From assembly GCA_050084515.1 (NCBI GenBank), contig CM114274.1, positions 3,906,001-3,970,000 of the forward strand: a stretch of 64,000 nucleotides of DNA. The letters are read 5' to 3'. The position numbers and the translations under genes are program-made. The notes under the pieces were generated by a model. The model was given only the letters and a program-made list of their open reading frames with translations, was not told the origin of the DNA and did no database searches. This document shows, one piece after another, positions 43,288-54,776 of this stretch (the first letter of the stretch is position 1; the number at the start of each line of letters is the position of its first letter). The stretch comes from Blasia pusilla. Lineage: Eukaryota > Marchantiophyta > Marchantiopsida > Blasiales.

Positions 43288-43781
43288 ATGAAAACATTTC
43301 TGCTCACCGTCTTGGCGACCGCAGCATTTCTCAGCGTCGTGCTACCCAAGGTGGAATGCGTGGATTTGACGTACGAGCTGAACTTCACCAGTTTTACAAG
43401 CATTTCAACAAGACGAACCTCCTGAAGGCCGGTGCTCCACATGTCGCTTCTGTTCAAGGAGAGGCCGTCACCGTAGATGTATCACCGAAATCAAGCGCCG
43501 TCGGTATCCTTCATGGACTAGAATTTCTGGTCTCAAATCTCCCCGCTTCCCAATTCCAAGTCTACATCATGGACACAATCGTGTTCGGTGACAACAGCAA
43601 TTACCCCGGCTCCACGTTAACGCTGACAGGACTCCTCGGAACGAACGTTGTCACGAAATTGGGAGTCTCCGGCGGAACGGGTGAAGACTTCCAGTTCTTG
43701 TCGGGCTACGCTGAAGTGATCCAAAAAACGAGCGGCCCACAAATTTACACTTTCGAAGTGAATATTTCAATCGGAGTTTAG
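43288..43781 (+). pseudogene. Dirigent-like protein, frameshifted
   Basis: The ATG at 43288 starts MKTFLLTVLATAAFLSVVLP, a good signal peptide with a likely cut after VEC (residue 24). The frame then runs to a stop at 43425. The downstream part is in another frame: SSAVGILHGLEFLVS, VYIMDTIVF, NYPGSTLTLTGL, and LGVSGGTGEDFQFLSGYAEV to TAG/TAA at 43781. The GSTLxLxG and GGTGxFxFxxGYAE motifs are those of dirigent proteins, secreted beta barrels that guide phenoxy radical coupling in lignan formation. One missing base in the TTTT near 43395 would explain the shift, either a real lesion or an assembly error. Total length of about 165 residues fits the family. Confidence 0.65.
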
Positions 43782-44060
43782 GAATCAGGCGCGGAGATCT
43801 TTCCTCCTCAAATAAACTCTTCTGCTCAACTGGGAATTGAGGGCTGGGTTGATTCTCATGGACCTTTTTGTTTCTTTCCCGAAGGAATTAATAATATCGT
43901 CATTACGGGTTGGGGTAACCGGTTGAGACATATCTAGCTTAGGGGGATAACCTCACAATGTTCCTAGTTTGGAATGATTTACTCGGAGCCGTAAGTTCTT
44001 CAAAACGCTGGGACACCGGCTGGTGATGTCGTGCGGGAACGATAACGTTGATGGATAGGT

Positions 44061-45020
44061 GTGTTTATGTCTGTAGTCTGCTTAGAAGTACTGAACTATC
44101 GTCGGCATGGCATTTTCTTGCCCTTTCTAGTTGAACAGGACGAGAGCAGTGATAAAGGACAAAGAGGTCAGGGTAGAAATGCGCTGGTTGTAACGTCGTC
44201 GAGGCCGGTCTCTGCAGCTGGGCCTGCTGCAACGCCTGTTTGTGCTTGCTTTATAAATTCCATCATGGATCTTTTGACTGTAGTTCAATCTGAAAAGACT
44301 CCTCATGCGGGAGGTGAACAGTTCGCAATGGTTGCTATCAATGTATGTGTGGCATTGCCTCTGCCTTCCATGAAGCGTTCCAGTGCTGAAGACCCTCTCT
44401 CCTACGCTCCGGAACTTTAAATCGAAGCTTTCCACCTCCTCAATCAAATTCTCTCCCTCAATCGAAGCGTCGGACCTTCGATCTCCTATCTTCTCTCTTC
44501 GGTGGAAGATCTGACTAATTTCCACGATCCTCGCACCCTTGCTAAGATGGTCCTGTGCTCTGGCGAAATCAAACTCGGTGAACAACCTCTCATGGGAAAG
44601 GCTGTTTTGGAGCTCGTTTAAAACTCTGTCATGCGAAGGGTTGTGACTCAATCCCACGTGGTTCAGAACCCTTGAGATGTGGTGTCCATGGATGGCTTTT
44701 CTCCTACTTGATTGTTTTCACTCCCGGACAAAGCATTTGGAAGAAACATTGCTAAGTGTGGATGTGAAGGTGTTCATGGGAAGCGCCCCATTGACCTCAA
44801 TTCTAATGGACGTCTCCAACTTCATCCGACTTGAGCCCGATTTGAGAGATCGGAACTCCGGTAAAGTCCTAGCCACGTATACGGCTACGGTTGTAAGTCG
44901 TGCTCACCTCGAATCGCAGTTGTTGTGTGTTGCGATGATTTTCGATTTCGCTGTTTGTACCATACACACATTCCACAAACCCCATGAACACAATGCACCC
45001 GCATGTCCTTAATCGTGCCT
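44061..45020 (+). pseudogene. Unrecognised coding-like remnant downstream of dirigent gene
   Basis: Plus-strand frames hold coding-like residues: IEAFHLLNQILSLNRSVGPS, ISYLLSSVEDLTNFHDP, LAKMVLCSGEIKLGEQPL and, in another frame at 44677-45012, HLEETLLSVDVKVFMGSAPL and MDVSNFIRLEPDLRD. Stops and shifts separate them. The helical repeats could be of an alpha-solenoid protein but I cannot name it. An overlapping minus-strand frame (44127-44657) looks like a shadow. Confidence 0.3.
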
Positions 45021-47229
45021 CATCGATTCCTTCAGCATTCACAAGTCGCATGGAGCTCGAATCCCCAGATCTCGAGGTTCTAGACTCATAGGTTCGCGAA
45101 GCCATGGAACCTTTCTGCCGTTTACTATGTCGTGTCAACACAACTCAAGATGTGGACTACTTAGGATTACTCAATCGGTTGTCCATGGAATCTTCATGCC
45201 GTTTACAATGGTACGGGCAACACAAGTGAAGATACGAACATTAGGATTAGTCATTTCTCCACTTTTGGAGGATGAATGAAGGTAAATTCGACTCACACGT
45301 ACTGAAACATGTGCTTTTCGATTAACTTAATTGATTCTTTTCCGGGTTTATGTTTTTAATGAATATCCTCGAAAAGTGTATGACCCTTTTCGCGAAGGTT
45401 ACAACAGATTACCATGAAAAAAAAATGGCGTCGTGGGATTTCCTACTTCACGACGCCCTCTTAAAGGCTTAGTCTTAATTAATGACTAGTACTTAATCTC
45501 TTTCGATGCATTGGACCCCGGTATAATAACAAGTGTTTGAAATTTTCAATATTTATAGCAAAATACAACTTCTCATGTGGGGCATTTTTTTAAAAGAATA
45601 TATCTCAAACTCTTATTGGGAATTTTTTTATCCATCTAATATCATTTCCCACCATTGTATGAATTGAATTCATAGCAGCCAGTCTAAATGAACTCGCATA
45701 CATAAAATTGTCCATGAGAAAAACACATTTATATAGTGGTGGGCAAAACCAATTATGCAATGTTGGCATTGACACTTGTTAACCCCAGTGGCAAAAGAAG
45801 GGCGTATTGGAGATTGAAATCTCCTCAACTCAAACAATAAACTAGAATATGAATCAAACAATGGAATTCATGAAATACATATTTGATCTCCGATGTTACT
45901 CTTCAAAAGGTAAAGCAAACGCAATTCTCAACTAGTGGTTCCAAGTTTTTGCAAATGGTTGTACAAGGGGAGATCATGACCAAGAGTAACATAGGAGGTC
46001 AAATATGTATTTCCTGTGATATCTTTACCTTCAATGATATCTTCACCCGATATGAAATATATGAATATGAAAATAAATGAATGGGAAACCCATTCACATT
46101 TATATGATTGGAATGATGATTTTCAAGGTTAAATGATGGGAGGTAAATTTGATGGAAAGCCCACATTTAAAGACTCAATTAGGTAAATATTACTCATTCC
46201 ATCCTAAACAATAGAGTTGAAACTTAAGTGAGTACGTTCTTGCAATGCCACATGCATGTACCAAAACAATTTAGTTGAGGAAAAAATGATCATTATGATG
46301 TACTTATAAACTCATTTAAAAAATTAGAAACTCATTTTGATCTCATCAAGATATGACGTATCACAACATCATTTGGCATTGATTTCATCCGTATTTCTTT
46401 GAGTTTAAACAATTGTATCTCTTAAGAAGGCGATATCTTTAAACCTTTGTGTATCAACCCCATCTATAGTATCAATGAGGTTACACATGTTCTTTCCCTT
46501 ATATACCATATTTGATGGTACTTCAATGATATCTTCAACCAAGTCAAGTTTATCATACTCACAACCTTTTTACACCTTTAATAGTTAATTCATAACAAAA
46601 GCTTGTTGATGAAGATACAACTCAATGCTTATGTTCATGACTCTCTTTGTTTTAGGTCATAACTCCCAAAAATAAGATCTCTTGATGATAACTCATACAA
46701 TTTACGATTGATCCTTATGATTGACCACAAGAGAGACTTAGAAAAAATCACCACTTAATAGTTTTCCATTGAGTGCCAATTCCCTCAAATCAACCAAGAT
46801 CTCTCCTAGAAAATCTTGAAGAACGCATGATCCATAATTGCTTTATCCCATATAATGATTACCTCCTTTTGAATAACACGTGCAAACCTAGTGACTATTA
46901 GGCCAGTAGTATTGGTGAACACCCTACATGTCAAGGACTTAGAAAGAGTAATAGTAATTTAAGATCGTGAATTTTTGGAAGATGGGCTGGGAAATCTGAC
47001 ATTATGATAATGTTCTCCCTTAACCTTGCAAGTTGTAATGCACTCTTTATGACAATACAATCCAATGGAAAATTAGGAGTACCCATTTCCTCTTATCACA
47101 TGATCAAAGGAACATTTTAGAATAAAGTTTAGCTTACCATAGAAGGTGAAGAATCTCTAGAAAACATCTAAGTAAAAAATTGAATGATGATTACAAAGTC
47201 TTACCTCACATCTATTTTATAAAAGATTC
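45021..47229 (-). other. AT-rich DNA with minus-strand coding-like scraps
   Basis: Around 46995-46720 and 46580-46400 the minus strand reads NTTGLIVTRFARVIQKEVII, GEILVDLRELALNGKLLSGD, and DKLDLVEDIIEVPSNMVYKG, with stops between. These look like former protein sequence of an unknown transposon. Nothing else is supported. Confidence 0.3.
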
Positions 47230-47690
47230 TCAGTGAGAGGTACCAAAAATTAATTCCACCATATAGCTGGTCAGACCAGATTATTGTAAGAAAAAATGGA
47301 CACAAAGAGCTTGTAGAGAGGGCAACAATGCAACCCATCATTAGAAGCCTCTTGGACAAGGTTGCACACTGAGAAAGTCCATGTCATCGGACTTATGTCA
47401 CTCCCTAGGATGGACATATCTGTGTCGGCTTGGAATCTTGTGGCGTGAATCCGAGCTTCCCCACTTGCAGCGTAGACTTGGGCTTGGTCAATGCGCATCC
47501 CAACCCAACAACATGCCACTGATTCTTTACTTCTATTTTCTAGCCCATATCACCCATGCTTGGTCTATACGAATCCACGTTGAGCCCGCACTAGCCCACT
47601 TAAGGCCCGCCTCAATCCCGTGTGACGCAGGCCAACAACATCCTTGTCGCGCAAACAACAAACTCATGCTAGACTCATAAATTTTGCCAG
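47230..47690. repeat. Repeat Z-related fragment with GC-rich end
   Basis: AAGGTTGCACACTGAGAAAG near 47353 resembles AAGGTTGCACGTAGACAAAG at 12510 and AAGGTTGCACATAGATAAAG at 51242. The following GCCCGCACTAGCCCAC (47584) resembles the two GC-rich minisatellites, so these families seem to be linked. Confidence 0.45.
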
Positions 47691-49700
47691 CATTGCGGCT
47701 ACACTAGTTATAAGCAAACTATGAGTTTCACTTGTAATTGAGCAGCAATGTGGCTGAAAAGTTTTTTTTTGCGTTTGATTTCATGCTTACTAACAAATTT
47801 GACATTCCAATCACACAAGCCAAAGGATGCATCATCAAAGAATTCTTCATATATACAGATAAATTTTATATAACAAGTGTTATGCGATGTCGCCCAAATG
47901 ACATGATGTTGCAAATCCTAACTTCACCACTAGCATGCCTCTAAGATAATATGCCATCTGTGCACGTCCATACTAGATGAGTAAAAGGTCTATCATTTGA
48001 AGACCTCCCAATGGGCACCTTTGTCTCCCATGTTGGTCCACTAGTACCATTACAAGTAGTTGCTCGATTCTCTATGGAAATGCCTACTACAAATAGGTCA
48101 TGTGTGTCTAGTGGATGCACTATTTGACAAGAACCTTATTTCTTAGCCTTAGAGCAGCTAGACACTCTCAAGGGTAGATCTCCTTGTTCTCCTTCTCACG
48201 ATGGTTGTAGGAGCCACCATCTCCTCCAACAAGACAATCTAATAAGTTTTATGGATCTTAGTCGGTCAACAACCAAAGCATGTATCCATCGCGGCTCCTA
48301 TTCCATCTCAAGATCAGCCGGATGCTACATATCATGCTACACCATCAACGTAATGTGGAGTTAGTATTTACATTGAAATAAAAAAATGGGAGATATTACA
48401 TAAGTACTATAATTTGAGGAACTCACCATGGATGCTAAGACATCTTGATCAACGTAGAGGGCCTATCAAGTCTTCTAGCCCTGCCACACATCATCCACAA
48501 TGTTAGGAGTCAAGAACTTCCCATACCTCGTAAATTGTAAAAGGCACCCACATACTTAGTTAAATCCTCTAAAGTACAATTTTACTATCCCTATATCATG
48601 AGGGCCTTGGAAGGAAACAAATACTTACAAAGGTATATCAAAATGCCTCTTATCGTATGTGACTAAAGGAGTGAGTCCCCTTTGATGTCTTGGGCAAACG
48701 TCACCCCTCCACCAACTTCAATCGGTCCACCTGCTCTCTCTATGAATCTCCCATTGGGGCCAACTCCCTATGTAAGATGGTTGGGACATCCACAATGCTC
48801 TATCATAGTTTGTGGGTGTTGGTGTAGCTAACATCTAGACCTCCCAATCTTCCTCCATCTACAGAGCCCCTTGCACTGACTCGCGAGTTGTTGTCGTTAG
48901 CGACGACCATCATCTAAAGTGAACATGCTAATCACTATCATAATGCACTCCAAGAAAATTTTAACTTAGCCATAATGATGTTGCGGACGAGTTGAGGATA
49001 TGATAGTGCTTTGTCAATCCACAAATCACACATAAACATGTGTTGCTTGCACACTTGCCCCACAATAAGGCAAGGAAACTTATTTCCCCATAACTTTTTT
49101 GGATAATCTAAGGCACTTAACATTATGCTCTTCAAGCTCTTAGATTTGGTCCTCCCTTGATGCATATATGAAGTCATTGTTGCCTATTTAGCCATAGCCA
49201 ACCCTATCTCTAAAGCCATTGCCTCTATATCTTGCGCTACCCTACATGGAAATGGAACTTGACTTATCATAGATTGGCTCCCTATGCCTAGGAGAGGCTT
49301 CCCATTGCTTCCTCCACACATGCTACTCACGCCTCCAACTCTTGGTGCTCTGCCATGCAGAGCGCATGTTGTTATGGCACAATATGTGGCACCGAATGCT
49401 CCACTAATGTGGAGATGTAGTACTCAACAATGCTACTCTCACTTGTGTTCAAAGTAACATCAATATCCTACTCGAAAAGAACATTCATGATGGGAGTAGG
49501 TGACATCCCATCTGATGATCTTCTCGAATCAATCCCAAAACACCAATTTGTGACTCATGTGCAAGCCTAAGGAATTGCAAAGTACTTAAAAGAAGCCGCA
49601 AAGGATAAAATTATATCCCCATGGACAAATATGATGTCCCAATTGGCCTTTGTTTTCTTATTGTTTTTTAGTTTCTCCCAGCCTCTCGTCTACCTTCCTT
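47691..49700. other. AT-rich repeat debris, no recognised gene
   Basis: A minus-strand frame at 48938-49177 (KSIMLSALDYPKKLWGNKFP) and scraps upstream of it (EYYISTLVEHSVPHIV) are coding-like and may be gag debris similar in kind to 35290-37180. No diagnostic motif was found. Confidence 0.3.
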
Positions 49701-51059
49701 TGAATCTTTTGTGATATCCTATATTGATGCTACAACCAAAGAGGAAATTAGATGCATTATGGAGGCCTTATATATTATCCCCCAAGTGTCAGCTGAGATC
49801 CTTGAGCGAGAGTAGGCTTGGAGGGTCCAAAAATTGGGTTTGTATTGCATATTTTCTTCTGCTTAGGTTTCCCATGAGTAAGATAAGTATTGGAGAATCC
49901 TCACAAAGGCGAGTGTTGTGCCCATGCACATGGTATCAAGTGAAGAATTGGGTGCATGTACGGAAGTTTGATATCCACATATGGACAACATGACTTGAAC
50001 CATATGGGTCCCATATAGAAACCTTCATGGTCATGATTTGTTTGTTCACTTATTTTGCGACACAAAGCCAAATAAATACTCATATGGAGATGCTTCCACA
50101 TGCAATTAATATTTTGTATGCACGATCACTTATGGATTTATGGGACATACATCCTCTAACACAAGAGTCAATGCCAGTGCATCCTTTGAGGATGACATGG
50201 GCGGATACTTGTGCGCTTTTCTATGAGACCATAAATTTATTCAATTCATGCCCCCGCCTCCACCGCCTAACCTTGAGACTAAAGTCGAGCAACCATTGTT
50301 GAGCATTTGAGTATCTCATGTCGGCCCTTGAGTCACCAAATCATGCAGCAAGAGTATACAACCTTGAGTTTGGATGCATAAGGATGTATGTATTGTGTGT
50401 GCATGAGAGCCATGACCATGTGGAGTTGATAAGTTGGTCATGATAATACTACATGGAGTGTGATGCCACCCTATAGGGATGTCCTTATACCATTCCTTTG
50501 ATGAACTTATAGAGATCAAGGGTAGGAGAAAAATTTGACTTTAGATCTTATGACAAGTCTTGGGGTATTTACACTACATATGATAGTCATTGACAAGGGA
50601 TGTGACTTGGATGACTAACATATGGTATTCGCATATATTGGTGCTATATAAATCCATACTACATATAGGGAGTTGGTGAATAGAGTTGCATCTTTCTTAG
50701 AGTATCTCTTGTCCCCATATGGTATTATTGTAAGAAAATCTCATCATTGACAATATATTGATGATGATCTAGTACAATAAAATAACATTGCTATGTACAT
50801 TCAATCATTCAGTCCCAATCTTGAGGAAAACACTTACGGGACTATGTGGAGGGATGACACAAGCCATTTGGTTCGTTACGGAATGAATATTTTAACATTT
50901 CCACCATTGATAGAGATAGGCAAGGAAACACTTGCTATTTATAAATAGGAAAGACCCATAAAAAGAAATATATCTATTATACATAAATGTATAATATATA
51001 GAACACGTGTTTTTCTTCATATTTATTCGCGAATGTTATTGTATATTTCCTCTTTGGGG
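49701..51059. other. AT-rich DNA, no gene
   Basis: No supported gene. CACATATGGACAACATG near 49976 resembles a repeat Z end. Confidence 0.4.
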
Positions 51060-51620
51060 TACTTAAACTTTGACTACGAAATATGTTCCAATATGTCTAA
51101 AACTTATGTGTAGAGGATCCCACCATCTCAAAGGCATTGTCACTTGGAACCTCTTTTTGTGGTAGGTCCTTTCATCCTCAAAGGAGAATTGGAGGCATAG
51201 AGAATGTTTAAGGATCATCGAAGATCTCCATACGGCAATGTAAGGTTGCACATAGATAAAGCTTGTGTCTGAAAACTTATATCTATCCATAAGACATATT
51301 AGTCCATGCGAGAAAAGTTTCCCACATCCCCTCATGGGCCCCTATCATACATTCAGACCCACCTTTAATTGCCCTCCACTTGTGAGCACCCCGACGACCC
51401 ACACCCCACCACACAACCTCGCAAAGATCCCCATATCCCCCACCCTCCCCTTCTTTCGGCCCTTGTATCCCCTATCCACATTCCCCACCTCCCGTTCCTT
51501 TCTAATAATAACAACCAACTGCTTAGAAGAAACTTGCAATTTATTGTTGAAAGTTAGGTCATATCGGATACTAGTACTTAATCTAATATGGACTATGACA
51601 TATGCGCTATAATTTTTGGT
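51060..51620 (+). repeat. Repeat Z copy, plus strand
   Basis: Aligns in order with the minus strand of 40450-39900: a CTTGGAACCTC-type segment, AAGGTTGCACATAGATAAAG, TCCATAAGAC, ATGGGCCCC and a CT/CCC-rich middle. Confidence 0.5.
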
Positions 51621-51939
51621 TAGTCTCTTCCTGATTTTTACTCTCTCCAACGTCATTAAACTCCATCAGCTCCACAAAGATCCTCGAGCAATTACAACTA
51701 CGCCAAATGACTACAAATTGTTTAAGTATATATCCATGTGTTAGTAGACCTTGCTACAAAATCAAAAAATTGGAACATGAATTGAAGCCATATGTAGGCG
51801 TTAATCTAATTTTCATGAGGAAGCTATGAGTGTTCCACACCGTGTGATGTTCTTTTGTCCACATTAACACTTTCACACTTCAATATCCACTTCACATCAA
51901 GATCATACAATATCTCAATGTTTGCTTCATGGAGAGTCT

Positions 51940-52122
51940 CGTGCACATACACATTGCTACACAACATACATTGTTGTCACCAAATAAAAACACTCCATCT
52001 CTCCCTCATCTCAACCCAAACCCACTCTCCTAATGAAAGGTTTGGATTACTTACAAGGCAAGAAGGACCATGGCTCCATTGCCTCATGCCTAGAGACTCG
52101 AAAAAAAAGAGATTGAGCTTCA

Positions 52123-52156
<34 letters not shown>

Positions 52157-52470
52157 GGTATATCTCTTTCCCTCTCCCAAACTCTCTCCATGGTAGCTTC
52201 AGCCTGCAGATGACCTCCTTGGCTTTTGACATGTTGCAAAGGGTCAAGGGACGTTTCCTAAAATGGATAATCAACTATATTCTTAATAAAAATTTACTTG
52301 AAATAGTACGTTTCTTTGTATAGCTCCAAATGAGCCAAAATGAAGAGGAAATCTACCCTCCCAGGTCGCTTGAGTGCTTAACGGGTCATCCTTAACCTTG
52401 TGAGGCTTTTCTACAATCTCCTCAAAGGCGCTCTACCACAACTTTTTGATCTATCCTAAATTTTTTGACC
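51940..52470. repeat. Repeat Y, copy 2
   Basis: Aligns with 10630-11110 in the same orientation. It contains a (CT)n run at about 52126-52153 where copy 1 has only CTCTCAAACTTTCTCTCTTG. Neither copy codes for anything I recognise. Confidence 0.7.
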
Positions 52471-54400
52471 AGAGTCCAATTATGGTTGATAGAGTTTGAG
52501 GGCAAGTGTGAGCTTGAAGAATGAGTTCTCCTTTATGTCAGTGTTGTACTCCCTATTTGCACATACCATGGCCACAACACAGATATTGGCCTTGGAGACT
52601 ACTTTTAGTTTTTTTTTTTTAGTTCTTTGAACCCCAAGACTGCGTCAGGGGGTTCAAAGTTTAAACACCAACACGTATGTGGAGAAAATAAATTGGTTTT
52701 CTAATCTAGTTCCTTTAGCTGTAAGAATTTGAAATAAAAATAACCATAACATGATATACTATAACTAAGATACTACCCCATTTGTTTTCCATAAATATTA
52801 CTTTTATTTTCCATAAAATGAAAAGGTAAATTTACACGTCTGCTTCTTCTTCCACTAGTTACGACTACTCACAACTACACTTAGTTATATAAATGAGCAG
52901 CTAAATACCCTTTATGATTTTTTATTACCTTGATTTTTTATGTTTACAGACTTATCTCCAATTTTTAATTCAAAAATTATCATAAATTTAACCATGGAGA
53001 CATCATCTTTTACTCCTCTCAAATCCAATGCATACTCTTCTTTTAGCTAACTTTTCACATATCAAAATTTTGCACTTTGGCTGGTTGTAAAACTAGTTTT
53101 TTTGGAATTTGTTGAGAAGGATTAGTGCTAAAAGCTTTTAAGTATTTACTTACTTAAAAGTCATGTTCATTGTGAAATGATTCCAAAAAAATTAGAGATG
53201 ATAATTTATAGTATTACGACCCAAAGGCTTATCTTAGGATAGAATCTTCTGATAGAAGGAGATCCAGCTGAGTACATCGCACGAACAAACAATGTAGAGC
53301 TAGTAGGTGAATATTAGGACGAGTCAAAAGAGGTTTGATCCATCATGTTACCAATGTGGTACCAAGGGAAGCACTCTATTTGGTTATGCGACTAATTGAA
53401 AATGGGTTGTGAGAATTTGCCCATGAGCCCCCAAAAAAAAGGCCATACTCTAGGATTTGGCATAACTAGTAGACGCACACGAGTAATGTATGGATTAAAG
53501 ATAGGTAAGTTAAATTACCCATCATTGACATAAAAGTATGACTAATGATTTAATTATCCTCCAATTTAAATCAGCTTGGAAGTACATTATCAAGTGAAGG
53601 ATGATCATATTTGCAGAGAAGGCAAATAATCTTACCGGATGAAAGAGAAGTTTGAAAATGGAAAGAACACTCTATAATAAATATTTATAGAAATTTTTAA
53701 TTGCATTAAATTATATATAATAAAATAATCACATGCACGATTTTACGAATGGAAGTCATATGTAGGTGCCCAGGTGTTTAGTCGGCGTTTAGTAATAACC
53801 ATAGCTCTCTAGGTGTTGCTATATGGGTGAATTAGGGAATTTGGGGAAGGGGTTTTTTTTTCGATGCCCCTCTCTAATGAGCCTTCCATATTTATCATTT
53901 TATTTTTGTTTTAAACTTGAGGTTAGTTTCATACACAGATATGTTGTCTCGGGAGACTTTGAACTTGAGAGATCGAAGGTGAAGCACGACTGCACATGGT
54001 TAGGTTTGGAAAATGGCGAAGCTTCAGTAGCGAGACGGTCGGATCTCTGACTGACTCTCGGCTGATGGCAACCTGAACTGTTCGATGATCTTGGCGGCAT
54101 CGAGTGAATGTGGATTTCTCGGAGCTCGTTTTCGTTTCTTTCTCGAGGCGAAATGGTGATCTGTGTGGGAGGCTAGGCATGCGCAACCTCGGGAAAGAAC
54201 CTATGGTGGAAACCAGATGAGGCGCGCACGTTGCCGTCTGTGATCCGTCCCATCTCGCGTCAATCTGGGAGTGCATGCGCTCGGTTCTGGGGCTGGAGAT
54301 CGGAGGCGGCGATTTTTGCTGGAGGATATGCTGAGGCGATGGGTTGAACAGAACGCGAGACCGGGAAAGTGAGATTCACGATGGGGATTGACCTGATTCA
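52471..54400. other. AT-rich flank passing into the MIP3 gene region
   Basis: No gene recognised. Base composition rises in GC from about 53900, which probably marks the promoter and leader of the MIP3-like gene. Short frames on both strands in 53900-54700 show no conserved motif. Confidence 0.4.
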
Positions 54401-54776
54401 AGAGTGCCGCGACTGTCTGGCCTTGGTGAGCTTCCGAAACTGGCTTTTGGATCGAGGGGTATAGTTGTAGTTGTCTGGAGGGGAGCCAATTTGTGTAGCG
54501 GTTGAGGTTTGTGAGTGGTGTGTGGTGTGCCGTGTCTAGTTTTTATGCGTATGGTGGGTTTGGATCTCTCTGGAGTGAATGGAAGAGAGGATGTTCCAAT
54601 TCTGCATGTAATTGCTTCCATGGTTGGGGTCGTTCCTAGAAGCTTCATAACTTGAGAGTTGCTTCCATCTGGCAATCGTGCTGACATGGAGATAGAGAAA
54701 ATATCGAAACGCTCTGTCGATCTGCAAAACTTCGTTTATCCTGGTGTGTAATTTGGGGGCACACGCTGCGGTGGTA

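Noticed and set aside
44127-44657. A 176-codon minus-strand ORF
   Set aside because: Opposite to coding-like plus-strand residues, with no recognisable domain.
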